A DNA stretch of 47,600 nucleotides from a virus, in the IMG/VR virus record IMGVR_UViG_3300031673_000092, positions 1-47,600 of that record, one strand, 5' to 3'. The notes under the pieces were generated by a model. The model was not told where the DNA came from and ran no database searches. It saw only the letters and a list, made by a program, of their open reading frames with translations. Of this stretch, positions 33,815-40,520 are shown one piece after another. How positions within the stretch are numbered: the first letter of the stretch is position 1; each line of letters begins with the position of its first letter. The position numbers were made by a program, and so were the translations under genes.

Positions 33815-33843
33815 ATGATAGCATACTCATATCGGTATGTCAA
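33815..33843 (-). promoter_or_regulatory. consensus-like promoter for the leftward four-gene operon
   Basis: On the minus strand TTGACA (33843-33838), a 17-bp spacer and TATCAT (33820-33815). An inverted CATAC/GTATG pair (plus-strand 33822-33826 and 33835-33839) lies in the spacer and could be an operator. The transcript would start about 40 bp before the first gene's start codon. Confidence 0.8.
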
Positions 33844-33890
33844 TGGGGCATAGGTTAACATCCGTAAATATTCCGTGAAGATCGGGCGGG

Positions 33891-33944
33891 GTTTTGGTCA
33901 GAATGGGGCGCGCACGAACGTATGGGCACTATTCTGACCCAAAC
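33891..33944. other. candidate attP of the serine integrase
   Basis: The left half starts GTTTTGGTCAGAAT and the right half, read inversely, GTTTGGGTCAGAAT (13 of 14 match). The two 26-bp flanks agree at 20 positions about a central AA (33917-33918) embedded in ACG-AA-CGT. The integrase stop (33929-33931) lies inside. Length, dyad and a non-palindromic dinucleotide core match large-serine-integrase attP sites, here at the 3' end of int. Confidence 0.7.
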
Positions 33945-35542
33945 GGCGCGATCAGCGGATCGGGGAGCGCCTGCAGGTGGACCTCGGCGCGATCGGGGTA
34001 TAGGACCGTCCGCGCCACGAGCTGGGCCAGGACGCGGCGCTGGGCCGCCGTGTCCGCCTCGACCAGGGTAGCGACCAAACTGGCGGCGTCGCGCAGCGCT
34101 TCGGCCAGCCGGACCCGGGCAGCGGGGATATCGCGCAGCGCCGCCTCCGCCGTCCGCAGGCGCGCGGTCTCGGCGTCGATCTGGCCGGTGAGCGCCTGGA
34201 CTTGGGCGTCCAGCTCGCGTAGCAGGGCCTCCGAGATGGCGACTTGGTGCATGGTGAGGGCCTGAGCCGCCTGGGTGCGCTGCGCCGTGAGGGCCTCGAG
34301 GCGCGCGGCCATGGCGCCTGTCTCGTGGCGCAGAGTTATTTCGCGCTCGGATAGCAGCGCGAGGGCGCGCGCCCGCAGCGCCGTCGCCTCGGGGGCGGTC
34401 TCAGCCAGGTGCATCGCCACGGCGCTGACCACTTGCCGGTCAAGGGTGGGCGCGTCGAGGATGGGCAGCGCGCAGTGCATGTCGCCGCGGTTGCGCGTGC
34501 CACAGACGTATCGGTGGTAGATATAGGTGCGGCCAGTGGCACGATAGACGCTATAGCGCAGGCGGCCAATGACTGCGGCGCCGCAAAGTCCACAGCGTAA
34601 AGTCCGCAGCGCAAAGTGGCCGGCGTTGCGACCGCGGTAGTCCCTGGGCGCATGGTCGAGTTGCGCTTGGACCGTGTGCCAGACGTCATCTGGCACCCAT
34701 CGCGGCCAGGCGTCCTCGATGCGGATCACGGTGTCGCCACGCTGCTCCTTGCCGGTGCGCCGATCCATCTGGCGACGGCCATAGAGTAGCACGCCGTGGT
34801 ATGCCTCGTTGGCCAGGATGCGATGGACGGTACGGTAGTGCCACCCGGCCTTGGGGGGGGCCTTGGGGCGCCCGCGACCACTGACGGGGTTGCGGCGCCA
34901 CTCGAGCATCCCCGGCGTGGGGACCCCCTGACGCTGGAGCCACCGGGCGATGGCATAGGGGCTGTCGCCGGCGATGGCGTGCTCGAATATCTGCCGGGCA
35001 TAGGGCCACCACTCAGGGTCCGGCTCGAGACGATGTGCCGCAGTCTGCCGCAACCCGAACGGTGCCCGTCCGTTGGGGATGCGGTGGCCCACGGCGGCCA
35101 GAAAGCGCATTTTGTCGCGTACCGTCTCGGAGATGTAATCCGAGTAGTACTGCGCCATGACGCCCTGCAGCCCCCTCATAGCCTGGCGCTGGCTATAGCG
35201 GCTGTACTGCGGCTCGGCCTCGTAGATCAGATCGACGCCATGATCGGCCAGGTAGTGCTCGAAGTTGTGGCGGTCACGCTCGTTGCGGTGGCCGCGCTCT
35301 AACTCTAGGATGTAGACGACATCGAGTGCTCCGGCGGTGACGTCCCGCAGACAACGTTGGACATCAGGCCGATCCATGGAGTGGCCGGAATAGCCATCGT
35401 CGCGGTAGACGGCGGCGATGTGCCAGTCGTGGCGACCAGCCCCCGCGCGCAGGCGATGTTCCTGCTCCTCGAGTGAGACGCCGGTGGCGGCCTGGTGCGC
35501 GGTCGAGACGCGCAAGTAGAGGCCGGCGCGAAGTGGGGGCAT
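33929..35542 (-). CDS. int: large serine recombinase integrase
   Basis: 537 residues. The resolvase domain (about 1-150) opens LYLRVSTAHQ with catalytic Ser13, and has DGYSGHSMDRPDVQRCL and ARG-rich YSQRQAMRG helices. A recombinase domain follows (GRAPFGLRQT, IFEHAIAGDSPYAIARWLQRQGVPTP). The zinc-ribbon domain reads CGLCGAAVIG with C-x(n)-C later (YVCGTRNRGDMHCALP). A coiled coil (about 390-470) controls direction of integration. Excision would need a directionality factor, none of which I can identify. The gene starts 9 bp after the surface-protein stop, so both are in one leftward operon. Confidence 0.93.
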   Translation of the reverse strand: MPPLRAGLYLRVSTAHQAATGVSLEEQEHRLRAGAGRHDWHIAAVYRDDGYSGHSMDRPDVQRCLRDVTAGALDVVYILELERGHRNERDRHNFEHYLADHGVDLIYEAEPQYSRYSQRQAMRGLQGVMAQYYSDYISETVRDKMRFLAAVGHRIPNGRAPFGLRQTAAHRLEPDPEWWPYARQIFEHAIAGDSPYAIARWLQRQGVPTPGMLEWRRNPVSGRGRPKAPPKAGWHYRTVHRILANEAYHGVLLYGRRQMDRRTGKEQRGDTVIRIEDAWPRWVPDDVWHTVQAQLDHAPRDYRGRNAGHFALRTLRCGLCGAAVIGRLRYSVYRATGRTYIYHRYVCGTRNRGDMHCALPILDAPTLDRQVVSAVAMHLAETAPEATALRARALALLSEREITLRHETGAMAARLEALTAQRTQAAQALTMHQVAISEALLRELDAQVQALTGQIDAETARLRTAEAALRDIPAARVRLAEALRDAASLVATLVEADTAAQRRVLAQLVARTVLYPDRAEVHLQALPDPLIAPFGSE

Positions 35543-35551
35543 GGCAGGGTC

Positions 35552-36370
35552 TCAGAGTTTGATAAAGTGTGGCTCGGCCTCAACGATGGTCGGGCCTATC
35601 TTATTCGGGTCAACACCATCCCACTTCACAATGGCCACTGTCCAATCGGCATAGATCCTCGCCTCAGCCCCAAAACGTGGTCTGTCATATACACCTTCCC
35701 AATCTCGAAAGTGCCCCCACAGGTCGCGGTTGGTCGAGGCGCTAAAACCCTTGGTCGGGGCGTGGATGCCGCGATGTTCCCCCATGTTGGCAGCATCTCG
35801 GCTGATAATCTGGACCTGGAAGTATTCGTCCTCTTGTAACTGGCCGTCCCACGTCCATTCAAAGGTGGTATCACTTCTCTGCATATAGTTGTCATAGCCA
35901 TGATCAGGGCGCATCAGCACAGGAGAGTTGTAGCTCCGTGCTACTGGCACAGGAGTCGGCGGAGATATCGGATTGGTCTCTATGACCACTGTGACTTGCG
36001 GCATCACCATATCCACTGACTGCGGCGTGGCACTGGGTGTGGATGTTGGCGGCACGGGCGTCGCCATGGCCGTAGCAGTAGCTATGGCCGCAGCGGTCGA
36101 AGTTGCCGTTGCTGTCGCCGTGGCCGTTGGGGGGGGCGTCGGGGAGGCAGTTGAAGTAGCTGTTGCCGTTGCGGGCAACGGGGTCGCCGTAGGCTGAACG
36201 GTCGCCCCGACGCGCACAACTACAGCGGTCTCTGGCGGAGTGATCGTCCTTGGCCGGCCCACGCCCGGGATCTTGGCGATAATGCTGCACAGCAGTACAA
36301 CCGCGCAGATCCCCAGGACGACTAGCAAACGTAGTCCGCGACGCTTCTTCTTTGGGGCTTCTTTTGCCAT
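35552..36370 (-). CDS. membrane-anchored surface protein with Thr/Pro stalk
   Basis: 272 residues; ATG 36370 after GGAGG. A Lys-rich cytosolic start (KEAPKKKRRG) precedes one membrane helix (LRLLVVLGICAVVLLCSIIA). The next 80 residues are a Thr/Ala/Pro stalk (ATATATSTASPTPPPTATAT), a signature I associate with Chloroflexota surface proteins. The C-terminal external domain reads FEWTWDGQLQEDEYFQVQII, then GFSASTNRDLWGHFRDWEGVY. It is encoded between repressor and integrase, so it should be made in the lysogen; superinfection exclusion or altered adhesion are the likely uses. Confidence 0.75.
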   Translation of the reverse strand: MAKEAPKKKRRGLRLLVVLGICAVVLLCSIIAKIPGVGRPRTITPPETAVVVRVGATVQPTATPLPATATATSTASPTPPPTATATATATSTAAAIATATAMATPVPPTSTPSATPQSVDMVMPQVTVVIETNPISPPTPVPVARSYNSPVLMRPDHGYDNYMQRSDTTFEWTWDGQLQEDEYFQVQIISRDAANMGEHRGIHAPTKGFSASTNRDLWGHFRDWEGVYDRPRFGAEARIYADWTVAIVKWDGVDPNKIGPTIVEAEPHFIKL

Positions 36371-36414
36371 GATGCCTCCATGTGGTTGGCGGGAACCCGC
36401 CACCCCCACGACGT

Positions 36415-36467
36415 TATCCCAAGTAGAGACGCCCATATCCCACAAAGACCTATACTAAACTGGGATA
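36415..36467. promoter_or_regulatory. three TATCCCA sites, two as an inverted pair
   Basis: TATCCCA occurs at 36415-36421 and 36436-36442 and inverted (TGGGATA) at 36461-36467. The last two flank an 18-bp spacer. They lie between the start of the surface-protein gene and two rightward promoters, so they look like operators for a dimeric regulator. Confidence 0.5.
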
Positions 36468-36475
36468 GCAAGCTA

Positions 36476-36505
36476 TTGACTAGAACGCATGTCCTATGTT
36501 ATAGT
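36476..36505 (+). promoter_or_regulatory. rightward promoter 1 pointing at the repressor 3' end
   Basis: TTGACT (36476-36481), 18-bp spacer, TATAGT (36500-36505). It would start RNA near 36512, 100 bp before the small ORF at 36612. Confidence 0.6.
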
Positions 36506-36529
36506 GTCAGTGAGCTGGCGTGAAAACGC

Positions 36530-36558
36530 TTGACAGCGAGCAACAACTACGTTACAAT
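36530..36558 (+). promoter_or_regulatory. rightward promoter 2 pointing at the repressor 3' end
   Basis: TTGACA (36530-36535), 17-bp spacer, TACAAT (36553-36558). It is closer to consensus than promoter 1. Transcripts would cross the small ORF at 36612 and run antisense into the repressor gene. Confidence 0.75.
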
Positions 36559-36611
36559 TCTTAGGGGATGTTTACCTTCCTCCCAAGCATCCCGCCTCAA
36601 TGGAGAGACCA

Positions 36612-36752
36612 ATGGATCAGACCACCTTACTGGAGAAACTCCGGTTCATTCCTCAGGACCAACTGATCGCCCTTGAGCTTCTCGTTGACGCGCTTCTAGC
36701 TGATCCACCAACGATTCCACAACCTGACGATGAGCAGGCAATAGCTGACTGA
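36612..36752 (+). CDS. 46-residue ORF converging on the repressor gene
   Basis: ATG at 36612 behind GGAGAG, 54 bp after a strong promoter. The protein (MDQTTLLEKLRFIPQDQLIA, then a helix LELLVDALLADPP) is an amphipathic helix with a short acidic tail. It resembles small DUF2281-like regulatory proteins only loosely. It overlaps the 3' end of the repressor gene (36646-36752) on the other strand, so its transcript is antisense to the repressor. Whether protein, RNA or both matters is unknown. Confidence 0.5.
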   Translation: MDQTTLLEKLRFIPQDQLIALELLVDALLADPPTIPQPDDEQAIAD

Positions 36753-37017
36753 TCTTGCGCGCCAGCCTCTCGCTGGCGTCATTCTTCAGCTCCCCATCCT
36801 GCGGCAACCAGCCGAGCAACCGATGCATGACCTGCGGGTCTGCATGTAGGACCCGGGCCAGCTGCAATACCCGCTCCGGCTCTGGCGTAGACTGCCCGAT
36901 GCACCATGCCCGGGCTGTGTTCGGATTGACATCTACTAGATGCGCCAAGCTAGTGTAGTTCAGGTCCTCCTGCTTCAATTGCTCTTTCAGCCACGTCGAA
37001 AACCGCGTCCCAGTCAT
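36646..37017 (-). CDS. HTH (XRE-family) lysogeny repressor
   Basis: 123 residues from ATG 37017, which follows a G/A-rich ribosome site; a longer upstream frame would cover the operator region. The HTH (about 15-55) reads EDLNYTSLAHLVDVNPNTARAWCIGQSTPEPERVLQLARVL in two parts. The C-terminal helix LLPAHRQVVESLVDQLEARQREA could dimerise. There is no peptidase-type C-terminal domain, so induction may not use RecA self-cleavage. It is divergent from the Cro-like gene, and it heads the leftward arm that also carries surface protein and int. Confidence 0.82.
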   Translation of the reverse strand: MTGTRFSTWLKEQLKQEDLNYTSLAHLVDVNPNTARAWCIGQSTPEPERVLQLARVLHADPQVMHRLLGWLPQDGELKNDASERLARKISQLLPAHRQVVESLVDQLEARQREAQGRSVGPEE

Positions 37018-37068
37018 AGATCTCCCCCCTCCCCCTTCCTCCCCCGATATCGTCCTGTCGTCGGGCCT

Positions 37069-37077
37069 ATGATAGCA
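37069..37077 (-). promoter_or_regulatory. extended -10 promoter for the repressor
   Basis: On the minus strand TGC-TATCAT gives an extended -10 (TG, one base, TATCAT). It ends 52 bp before the repressor start. A -35 candidate TTGTCG is 19 bp upstream, weak but next to an operator-like site. Confidence 0.6.
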
Positions 37078-37105
37078 CACTTTTACCCCAATTCGACAAA
37101 ACCAC

Positions 37106-37134
37106 TTGACAAGATTGTCGTCGGTCTGTATAAT
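37106..37134 (+). promoter_or_regulatory. consensus early rightward promoter (PR-like)
   Basis: TTGACA (37106-37111), 17-bp spacer, TATAAT (37129-37134): a perfect sigma-70 promoter. It is 24 bp before the Cro-like start and overlaps two operator sites. It should drive the whole early run that crosses the circle junction. Confidence 0.93.
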
Positions 37135-37157
37135 GGCTTTATAGAGGAGAGACGACA

Positions 37158-37415
37158 ATGCCTGATGATACAGATAGGATTCGCGCAACCATCGCTGCCC
37201 AGGGCCGTCGGCTCGATTGGGTGGCGAGTCAGATGGGCATCTCCCCGAGCTATCTCACGCGCTTGCTGGATGGCGAGCGCCGCTGGACGTCAAGGCTCCG
37301 TGCGAGAATTACTGCCGTCCTGGGCGTGCCCGAGGGCGTGCTTTTTTTTGCTCCGGATTATCGGCGGACTGACGATGCTGAATCGTCGGAATGCATAACG
37401 CAGGAGGCCCCATGA
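37158..37415 (+). CDS. Cro-like XRE-family HTH protein
   Basis: 85 residues. The HTH at about 8-45 reads IRATIAAQGRRLDWVASQMG, ISPSYLTRLLDGERRW, then ITAVLGVPEGVLFF. It is the first gene after the consensus early promoter and faces the repressor. It would shut repressor synthesis or its own promoter. The C-terminal tail is acidic and short. Confidence 0.85.
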   Translation: MPDDTDRIRATIAAQGRRLDWVASQMGISPSYLTRLLDGERRWTSRLRARITAVLGVPEGVLFFAPDYRRTDDAESSECITQEAP

Positions 37416-37639
37416 CCACCCCTCAATTCCCTCATGACATCGACCATGCCGCGACCGCGCTGATCTACGCCGTCACGGGCCTCGACCTGGACGCCATCGA
37501 GGAACAACTTCGCCTGACGCCGGCCAGGGCCGCGATGAGCGCGGCGTCAGTGGCCGCCGATGAGGAGGTAGCCGCCATCGAGGCGCAGATCGGGGCGCTG
37601 GAGGCGCGGCGGGCGCAGTTGCGAGGGAGGGCGGCGTGA
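37412..37639 (+). CDS. small coiled-coil early protein
   Basis: 75 residues; ATG 37412 overlaps the cro stop and has a strong AGGAGG. The C-terminal half is an Ala/Glu/Arg heptad coil (ASVAADEEVAAIEAQIGALE, then ARRAQLRGRAA). No known function; it is coupled to the next gene by a GTGA overlap. Confidence 0.6.
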   Translation: MTTPQFPHDIDHAATALIYAVTGLDLDAIEEQLRLTPARAAMSAASVAADEEVAAIEAQIGALEARRAQLRGRAA

Positions 37640-38010
37640 TCCTCCCTACCCTCGCGCTGCTGGCCGCCCTCACCATGTCACCACACGAGTTCATGGTGCG
37701 ACAGGTGGCAACGGCCATGGGCGTCGATCCGGACTATGCCGCCTGCATCGTGGCGCGGGAGAGCGAGTGGGATGCGAGCGCGGTGGGCGACCTGCATCTC
37801 GGAGAACCCAGCGTCGGGCTGTGGCAGTGGCGAATAGAATCGTGGCGCCACGTGCGGGCCAGGATGGGACTCAGCATCGAGGATCGGCGCCACGATCCGG
37901 TGGCATCGACGGCGGCGGCGATCTGGTGGATACGGCAGGGCTACGCGGACTGGTGGAGCGCAAGCAATGCCTGCGTGCCAGGAGGGACCATTGATGATCA
38001 CGGTGAATGA
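37636..38010 (+). CDS. secreted lysozyme-like / transglycosylase protein (early)
   Basis: 124 residues, GTG start. A hydrophobic start (ILPTLALLAALTMS) could be a signal or anchor. Then IVARESEWDASAVGDLHLGEPSVGLWQW matches the goose-type/SLT lysozyme helix with catalytic Glu near residue 42, followed by AAAIWWIRQGYADWWS. It ends quickly, so the fold may be compact or trimmed. It lies in the early operon rather than the lysis cassette, so a role in local wall opening or exclusion is possible. It overlaps the HNH gene. Confidence 0.65.
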   Translation: MILPTLALLAALTMSPHEFMVRQVATAMGVDPDYAACIVARESEWDASAVGDLHLGEPSVGLWQWRIESWRHVRARMGLSIEDRRHDPVASTAAAIWWIRQGYADWWSASNACVPGGTIDDHGE

Positions 38011-38440
38011 GTCTCTACAGAGGAGGTTCTGGCAGTACACAGCCCGGCAAGGCCTAAACGACTGCTGGCCCTGGATTGGGATGCGGTGCAAAGGCTACGG
38101 GAAGATCAAGCATCGAGGGAAGCTAGTAACAGCATCAAGAGCATCATGGACGCTTCACCACGGTCAGATTCCCGATGGGCTATGGGTACTTCACCACTGT
38201 GACAATCCCGAGTGCGTGAATCCGGCGCACCTCTTCCTTGGAACCGCACTGGATAACAGCCGCGACTGCCGCGAAAAGGGGCGCTTCCGAGCGGGGCAAC
38301 CAAGGGCACTGACGGATATCGAGGTCATAGAAATCAGGGGCTCGGCAGATTCGGTCAGGGAGTTAGCATGCCGTTATGGGCCAACCAAGACCGCGATCTG
38401 GAAGATCAAACGCCGGATTACGTACAAGGATGTTGAATAG
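37994..38440 (+). CDS. HNH homing-type endonuclease
   Basis: 148 residues; ATG 37994 inside the previous gene's end. It has a DNA-binding start (FWQYTARQGLNDCWPWIGMR, KGYGKIKHRGKLVTASRASW), the HNH_3 core LHHCDNPECVNPAHLFLGTALDNSRDC and a C-terminal HTH-like helix pair (ALTDIEVIEIRGSADSVREL, YGPTKTAIWKIKRR). This is the free-standing homing nuclease layout. It would cut phage DNA lacking this gene. Confidence 0.85.
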   Translation: MITVNESLQRRFWQYTARQGLNDCWPWIGMRCKGYGKIKHRGKLVTASRASWTLHHGQIPDGLWVLHHCDNPECVNPAHLFLGTALDNSRDCREKGRFRAGQPRALTDIEVIEIRGSADSVRELACRYGPTKTAIWKIKRRITYKDVE

Positions 38441-38495
38441 GCCGACTGGTGGACGGCGGCAAAGTTGTGCGAGTTGCGCAAGGGGGGACTTTGAG

Positions 38496-38840
38496 ATGAA
38501 CGAGGCAACACCGAGACCATGGTATCGCGGCAAGGGCGCCGACGCATCGTACATCCTCAGCGTTGGCGATGGCCAACTGCCAAACAAGCGCGTTGCCGAG
38601 CTTTACTACGGCTGCACGTCGCGTGAGGAGCGCAACGCCAACGGCGACCTGATCGTGTGCGCCGTCAACAGCCACGACGCGCTGGTCGAGGCGCTGCGGA
38701 GGGCTCGCGAGTTGCTCGCGAGGGGGCGTGGCGCCGGGGTCTCTCGGGAATACCGTGAGCACCTGGCGTTGGCCGCCGAGAATACGCTGATCGAGACACT
38801 AGATGCGCTCGAGGGGAATCTCGCCAAGGCAAAGGAGTGA
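38496..38840 (+). CDS. conserved phage early protein
   Basis: 114 residues; ATG 38496 after AAGGGGGG is chosen over an upstream in-frame start. The pattern RNANGDLIVCAVNSHDALVEALRRARELL is a recurrent phage signature, preceded by strands that contain AELYYGCTSREERN. The function is unknown. It lies in the early operon before a small membrane protein. Confidence 0.65.
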   Translation: MNEATPRPWYRGKGADASYILSVGDGQLPNKRVAELYYGCTSREERNANGDLIVCAVNSHDALVEALRRARELLARGRGAGVSREYREHLALAAENTLIETLDALEGNLAKAKE

Positions 38841-38844
38841 TCCC

Positions 38845-39066
38845 ATGCACATGCACACTACCCCTGATCGTCACATCTACGCCAGCCATTGGCAGTTCGT
38901 CCGCAGCTACAGGCCGCGACGCACGGCACTCGGGTACCTGGCGGCCGTCGTAACGCTGGCCGTGACCGCGCTGGTCGTGTGGCTGATCGTCACGGATCCG
39001 GTCGCGTTGCTGACGACGGTGGCAATCGTGGCGCTGTGGCTGATGGTCATGGGGGCGCGCCGATGA
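38845..39066 (+). CDS. small two-helix membrane protein (early)
   Basis: 73 residues; ATG 38845 after AAAGGAGTG. A His-rich start (MHMHTTPDRHIYASHW) is followed by two membrane helices (about 32-50: LGYLAAVVTLAVTALVVWLI; about 52-70: DPVALLTTVAIVALWLMVMG) and an Arg end. It overlaps the next gene by 4 bases. It may modify the host membrane. Confidence 0.65.
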   Translation: MHMHTTPDRHIYASHWQFVRSYRPRRTALGYLAAVVTLAVTALVVWLIVTDPVALLTTVAIVALWLMVMGARR

Positions 39067-39236
39067 AGGCCCGCCTGCGATGTGCCTGGTGCGGCAAAGA
39101 CCTCGGCGAGACCGAAACCTACGATGGCAGCGACTCACACGGCATCTGCAAAAAGTGTGCGGCAAAGATGATGGCACAGGCAGGGCTGTCGGTTGAGGAC
39201 GAGGACACGGACAAGGAGGAAGGCCATGGAGCATGA
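39063..39236 (+). CDS. small zinc-ribbon protein (early)
   Basis: 57 residues. CAWCG (about 7-11) and CKKC (about 29-32) form a ribbon; the tail is acidic (EDEDTDKEEGHG). It is coupled to the flanking genes by ATGA-type overlap and by the next start at 39226. It may regulate transcription or bind a host protein. Confidence 0.65.
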   Translation: MKARLRCAWCGKDLGETETYDGSDSHGICKKCAAKMMAQAGLSVEDEDTDKEEGHGA

Positions 39237-39429
39237 CGAGCTGTATAACGAGAGTGATGCGCTGAAACGGCGCGTGCGAGTGCTGGAGGCCACGATCGCG
39301 GGGCAAAAGGAGGCAATCCTGTGGCTGCTGCGGCGCGAGCTGGAAGGCATGGACGGTCTGCCGAACATGACCGGGGCGCCAGCACTTCTCTTCGAGGCCG
39401 TGCGCGTGTTCATGATCGATGACGAGTAG
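39226..39429 (+). CDS. small coiled-coil early protein
   Basis: 67 residues; ATG 39226 after AAGGAGGAAGG. Leucine heptads (DALKRRVRVLEATIAGQKEA, ILWLLRRELEG) form a coiled coil, with a short C-terminal part VRVFMIDDE. No known function. Confidence 0.6.
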   Translation: MEHDELYNESDALKRRVRVLEATIAGQKEAILWLLRRELEGMDGLPNMTGAPALLFEAVRVFMIDDE

Positions 39430-39545
39430 CAGTCGCGGCAGCAGAGGCAGAACGCCGCAAAACGCGAAAGGAGGAGCCCCGGAAGCAACGCCTTACAGAA
39501 GCCGAAAACTGACGGACTTGAACGAACAGACGAAAGGACTCCGAA

Positions 39546-40262
39546 ATGACAGACACACAGAGCCCGACCCGCACCGATGACCCCTATGAGGCCGCGAGCA
39601 ACGCGGTCATTCGTCCCCGCGACTACTATGGGCAGCTGCACATCGACACTTGGTTCTGTATCCTGGTCAAGGGTACTGGCAAGGTCTTGTTTGACCCGAC
39701 GCAGCACAATGCCGACCAGCGATGCACCGCAGTTGACATGAGTATGATCCCACTACCCGAGATGAACATTACGTTCAAGTTGGAGCGGGGACTGATCGCC
39801 GAGTCGCGGGAGTGGGCCGGCGTGGTGCTGCCGTCGATCAAGGCGGCAGGCGTCGCCAGCGTGCGCGAGGCAAACGGCAAGTTCGCCAAGCTGCAACAGG
39901 CGGGCACGGGCCGCAAGTACCGTACCCCTGCTGGCGAAGAGCGGGAAGCGACGACTTTCAAGGTGCTGGCGATCTACGAGTCCGAGGCCGCCTGCCGCGA
40001 TGCGTACTACGCCGAGACCGGCAAGGCCCCTGACGCTGATGGCAGCGAGCCAATCCCCGGTTTTGAGGAGGCGCCGGCAAAGCCCGCAGCCAATAGCAAC
40101 GCCGCGAAACAGTTCATCACGGTCTTTGCGAAGCAGAAGAAGTACGACATCGAGGCGACACGTGCCATATGCCGCCAACAGCCGATCATCACATCCGCCA
40201 TCGACGTGGACTCGGAAGAGTTCACGGCCATCGTGGCAGAGGCGATGGCGGCGGCAGCGTGA
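39546..40262 (+). CDS. protein of recombination module, possibly ssDNA-binding
   Basis: 238 residues behind GGAC-type ribosome site in a 116-bp leader (39430-39545) that holds no other feature. It has a beta-rich core (YYGQLHIDTWFCILVKGTGKVLFD, NITFKLERGLIAES), a KYRTPAGEEREATTFKVLAIY strand pair, a Pro/Ala linker and a helical end. It leads the recombination gene group, which suggests a single-strand binding or recombination mediator role, but no OB-fold signature is definite. Confidence 0.55.
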   Translation: MTDTQSPTRTDDPYEAASNAVIRPRDYYGQLHIDTWFCILVKGTGKVLFDPTQHNADQRCTAVDMSMIPLPEMNITFKLERGLIAESREWAGVVLPSIKAAGVASVREANGKFAKLQQAGTGRKYRTPAGEEREATTFKVLAIYESEAACRDAYYAETGKAPDADGSEPIPGFEEAPAKPAANSNAAKQFITVFAKQKKYDIEATRAICRQQPIITSAIDVDSEEFTAIVAEAMAAAA

Positions 40263-40273
40263 GGTACAAGACC

Positions 40274-40492
40274 ATGATGCACACAAAACCCGTAATCCTT
40301 TGGCACCCGACGCCCGACGACCCGTTTGACGACGTCATGCCCGAAGCGGCCGAGGCGCCCCCTCGAGGATACGAGACGGTCGAGGAAGATGCTGACGTCG
40401 TTGACCGCTACGAGGCGCAGCAGTTCATCCTGAGCATTTTCCAGTTTTACGACACCGCCTGGCCCGTCGAGCGTGAACCGCTCGCAGCGTAG
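40274..40492 (+). CDS. small acidic protein
   Basis: 72 residues from ATG 40274 (a second ATG follows at once); GAGG precedes it. Acidic/Pro-rich (HPTPDDPFDDVMPEAAEAPP, EEDADVVDRYEAQQ), with a helix FILSIFQFYD. It overlaps the upstream leader of the nuclease gene, ending 29 bp before it. No function known. Confidence 0.55.
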   Translation: MMHTKPVILWHPTPDDPFDDVMPEAAEAPPRGYETVEEDADVVDRYEAQQFILSIFQFYDTAWPVEREPLAA

Positions 40493-40520
40493 CTTCTATC
40501 CTCTGCAGGAGGTCCCCGGC

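Larger units (their letters stand above)
37056..37160. promoter_or_regulatory. operator sites TTGTCGTC in the divergent switch region
   Basis: TGTCGTCGG is at 37056-37064, TTGTCGTCGG at 37115-37124 and the inverse GACGACAAT at 37151-37159. GACAAGATTGTC (37108-37119) is a near-palindrome overlapping the -35 box. Another CGACAA is at 37094. Sites sit over both promoters and the cro start, as expected for a repressor/Cro switch. Confidence 0.65.

Noticed and set aside
35973-36197. Rightward frame rich in Val/Ala/Gly opposite the stalk protein
   Set aside because: It is the antisense of Thr/Ala/Pro codons in the surface-protein stalk; a composition artefact.
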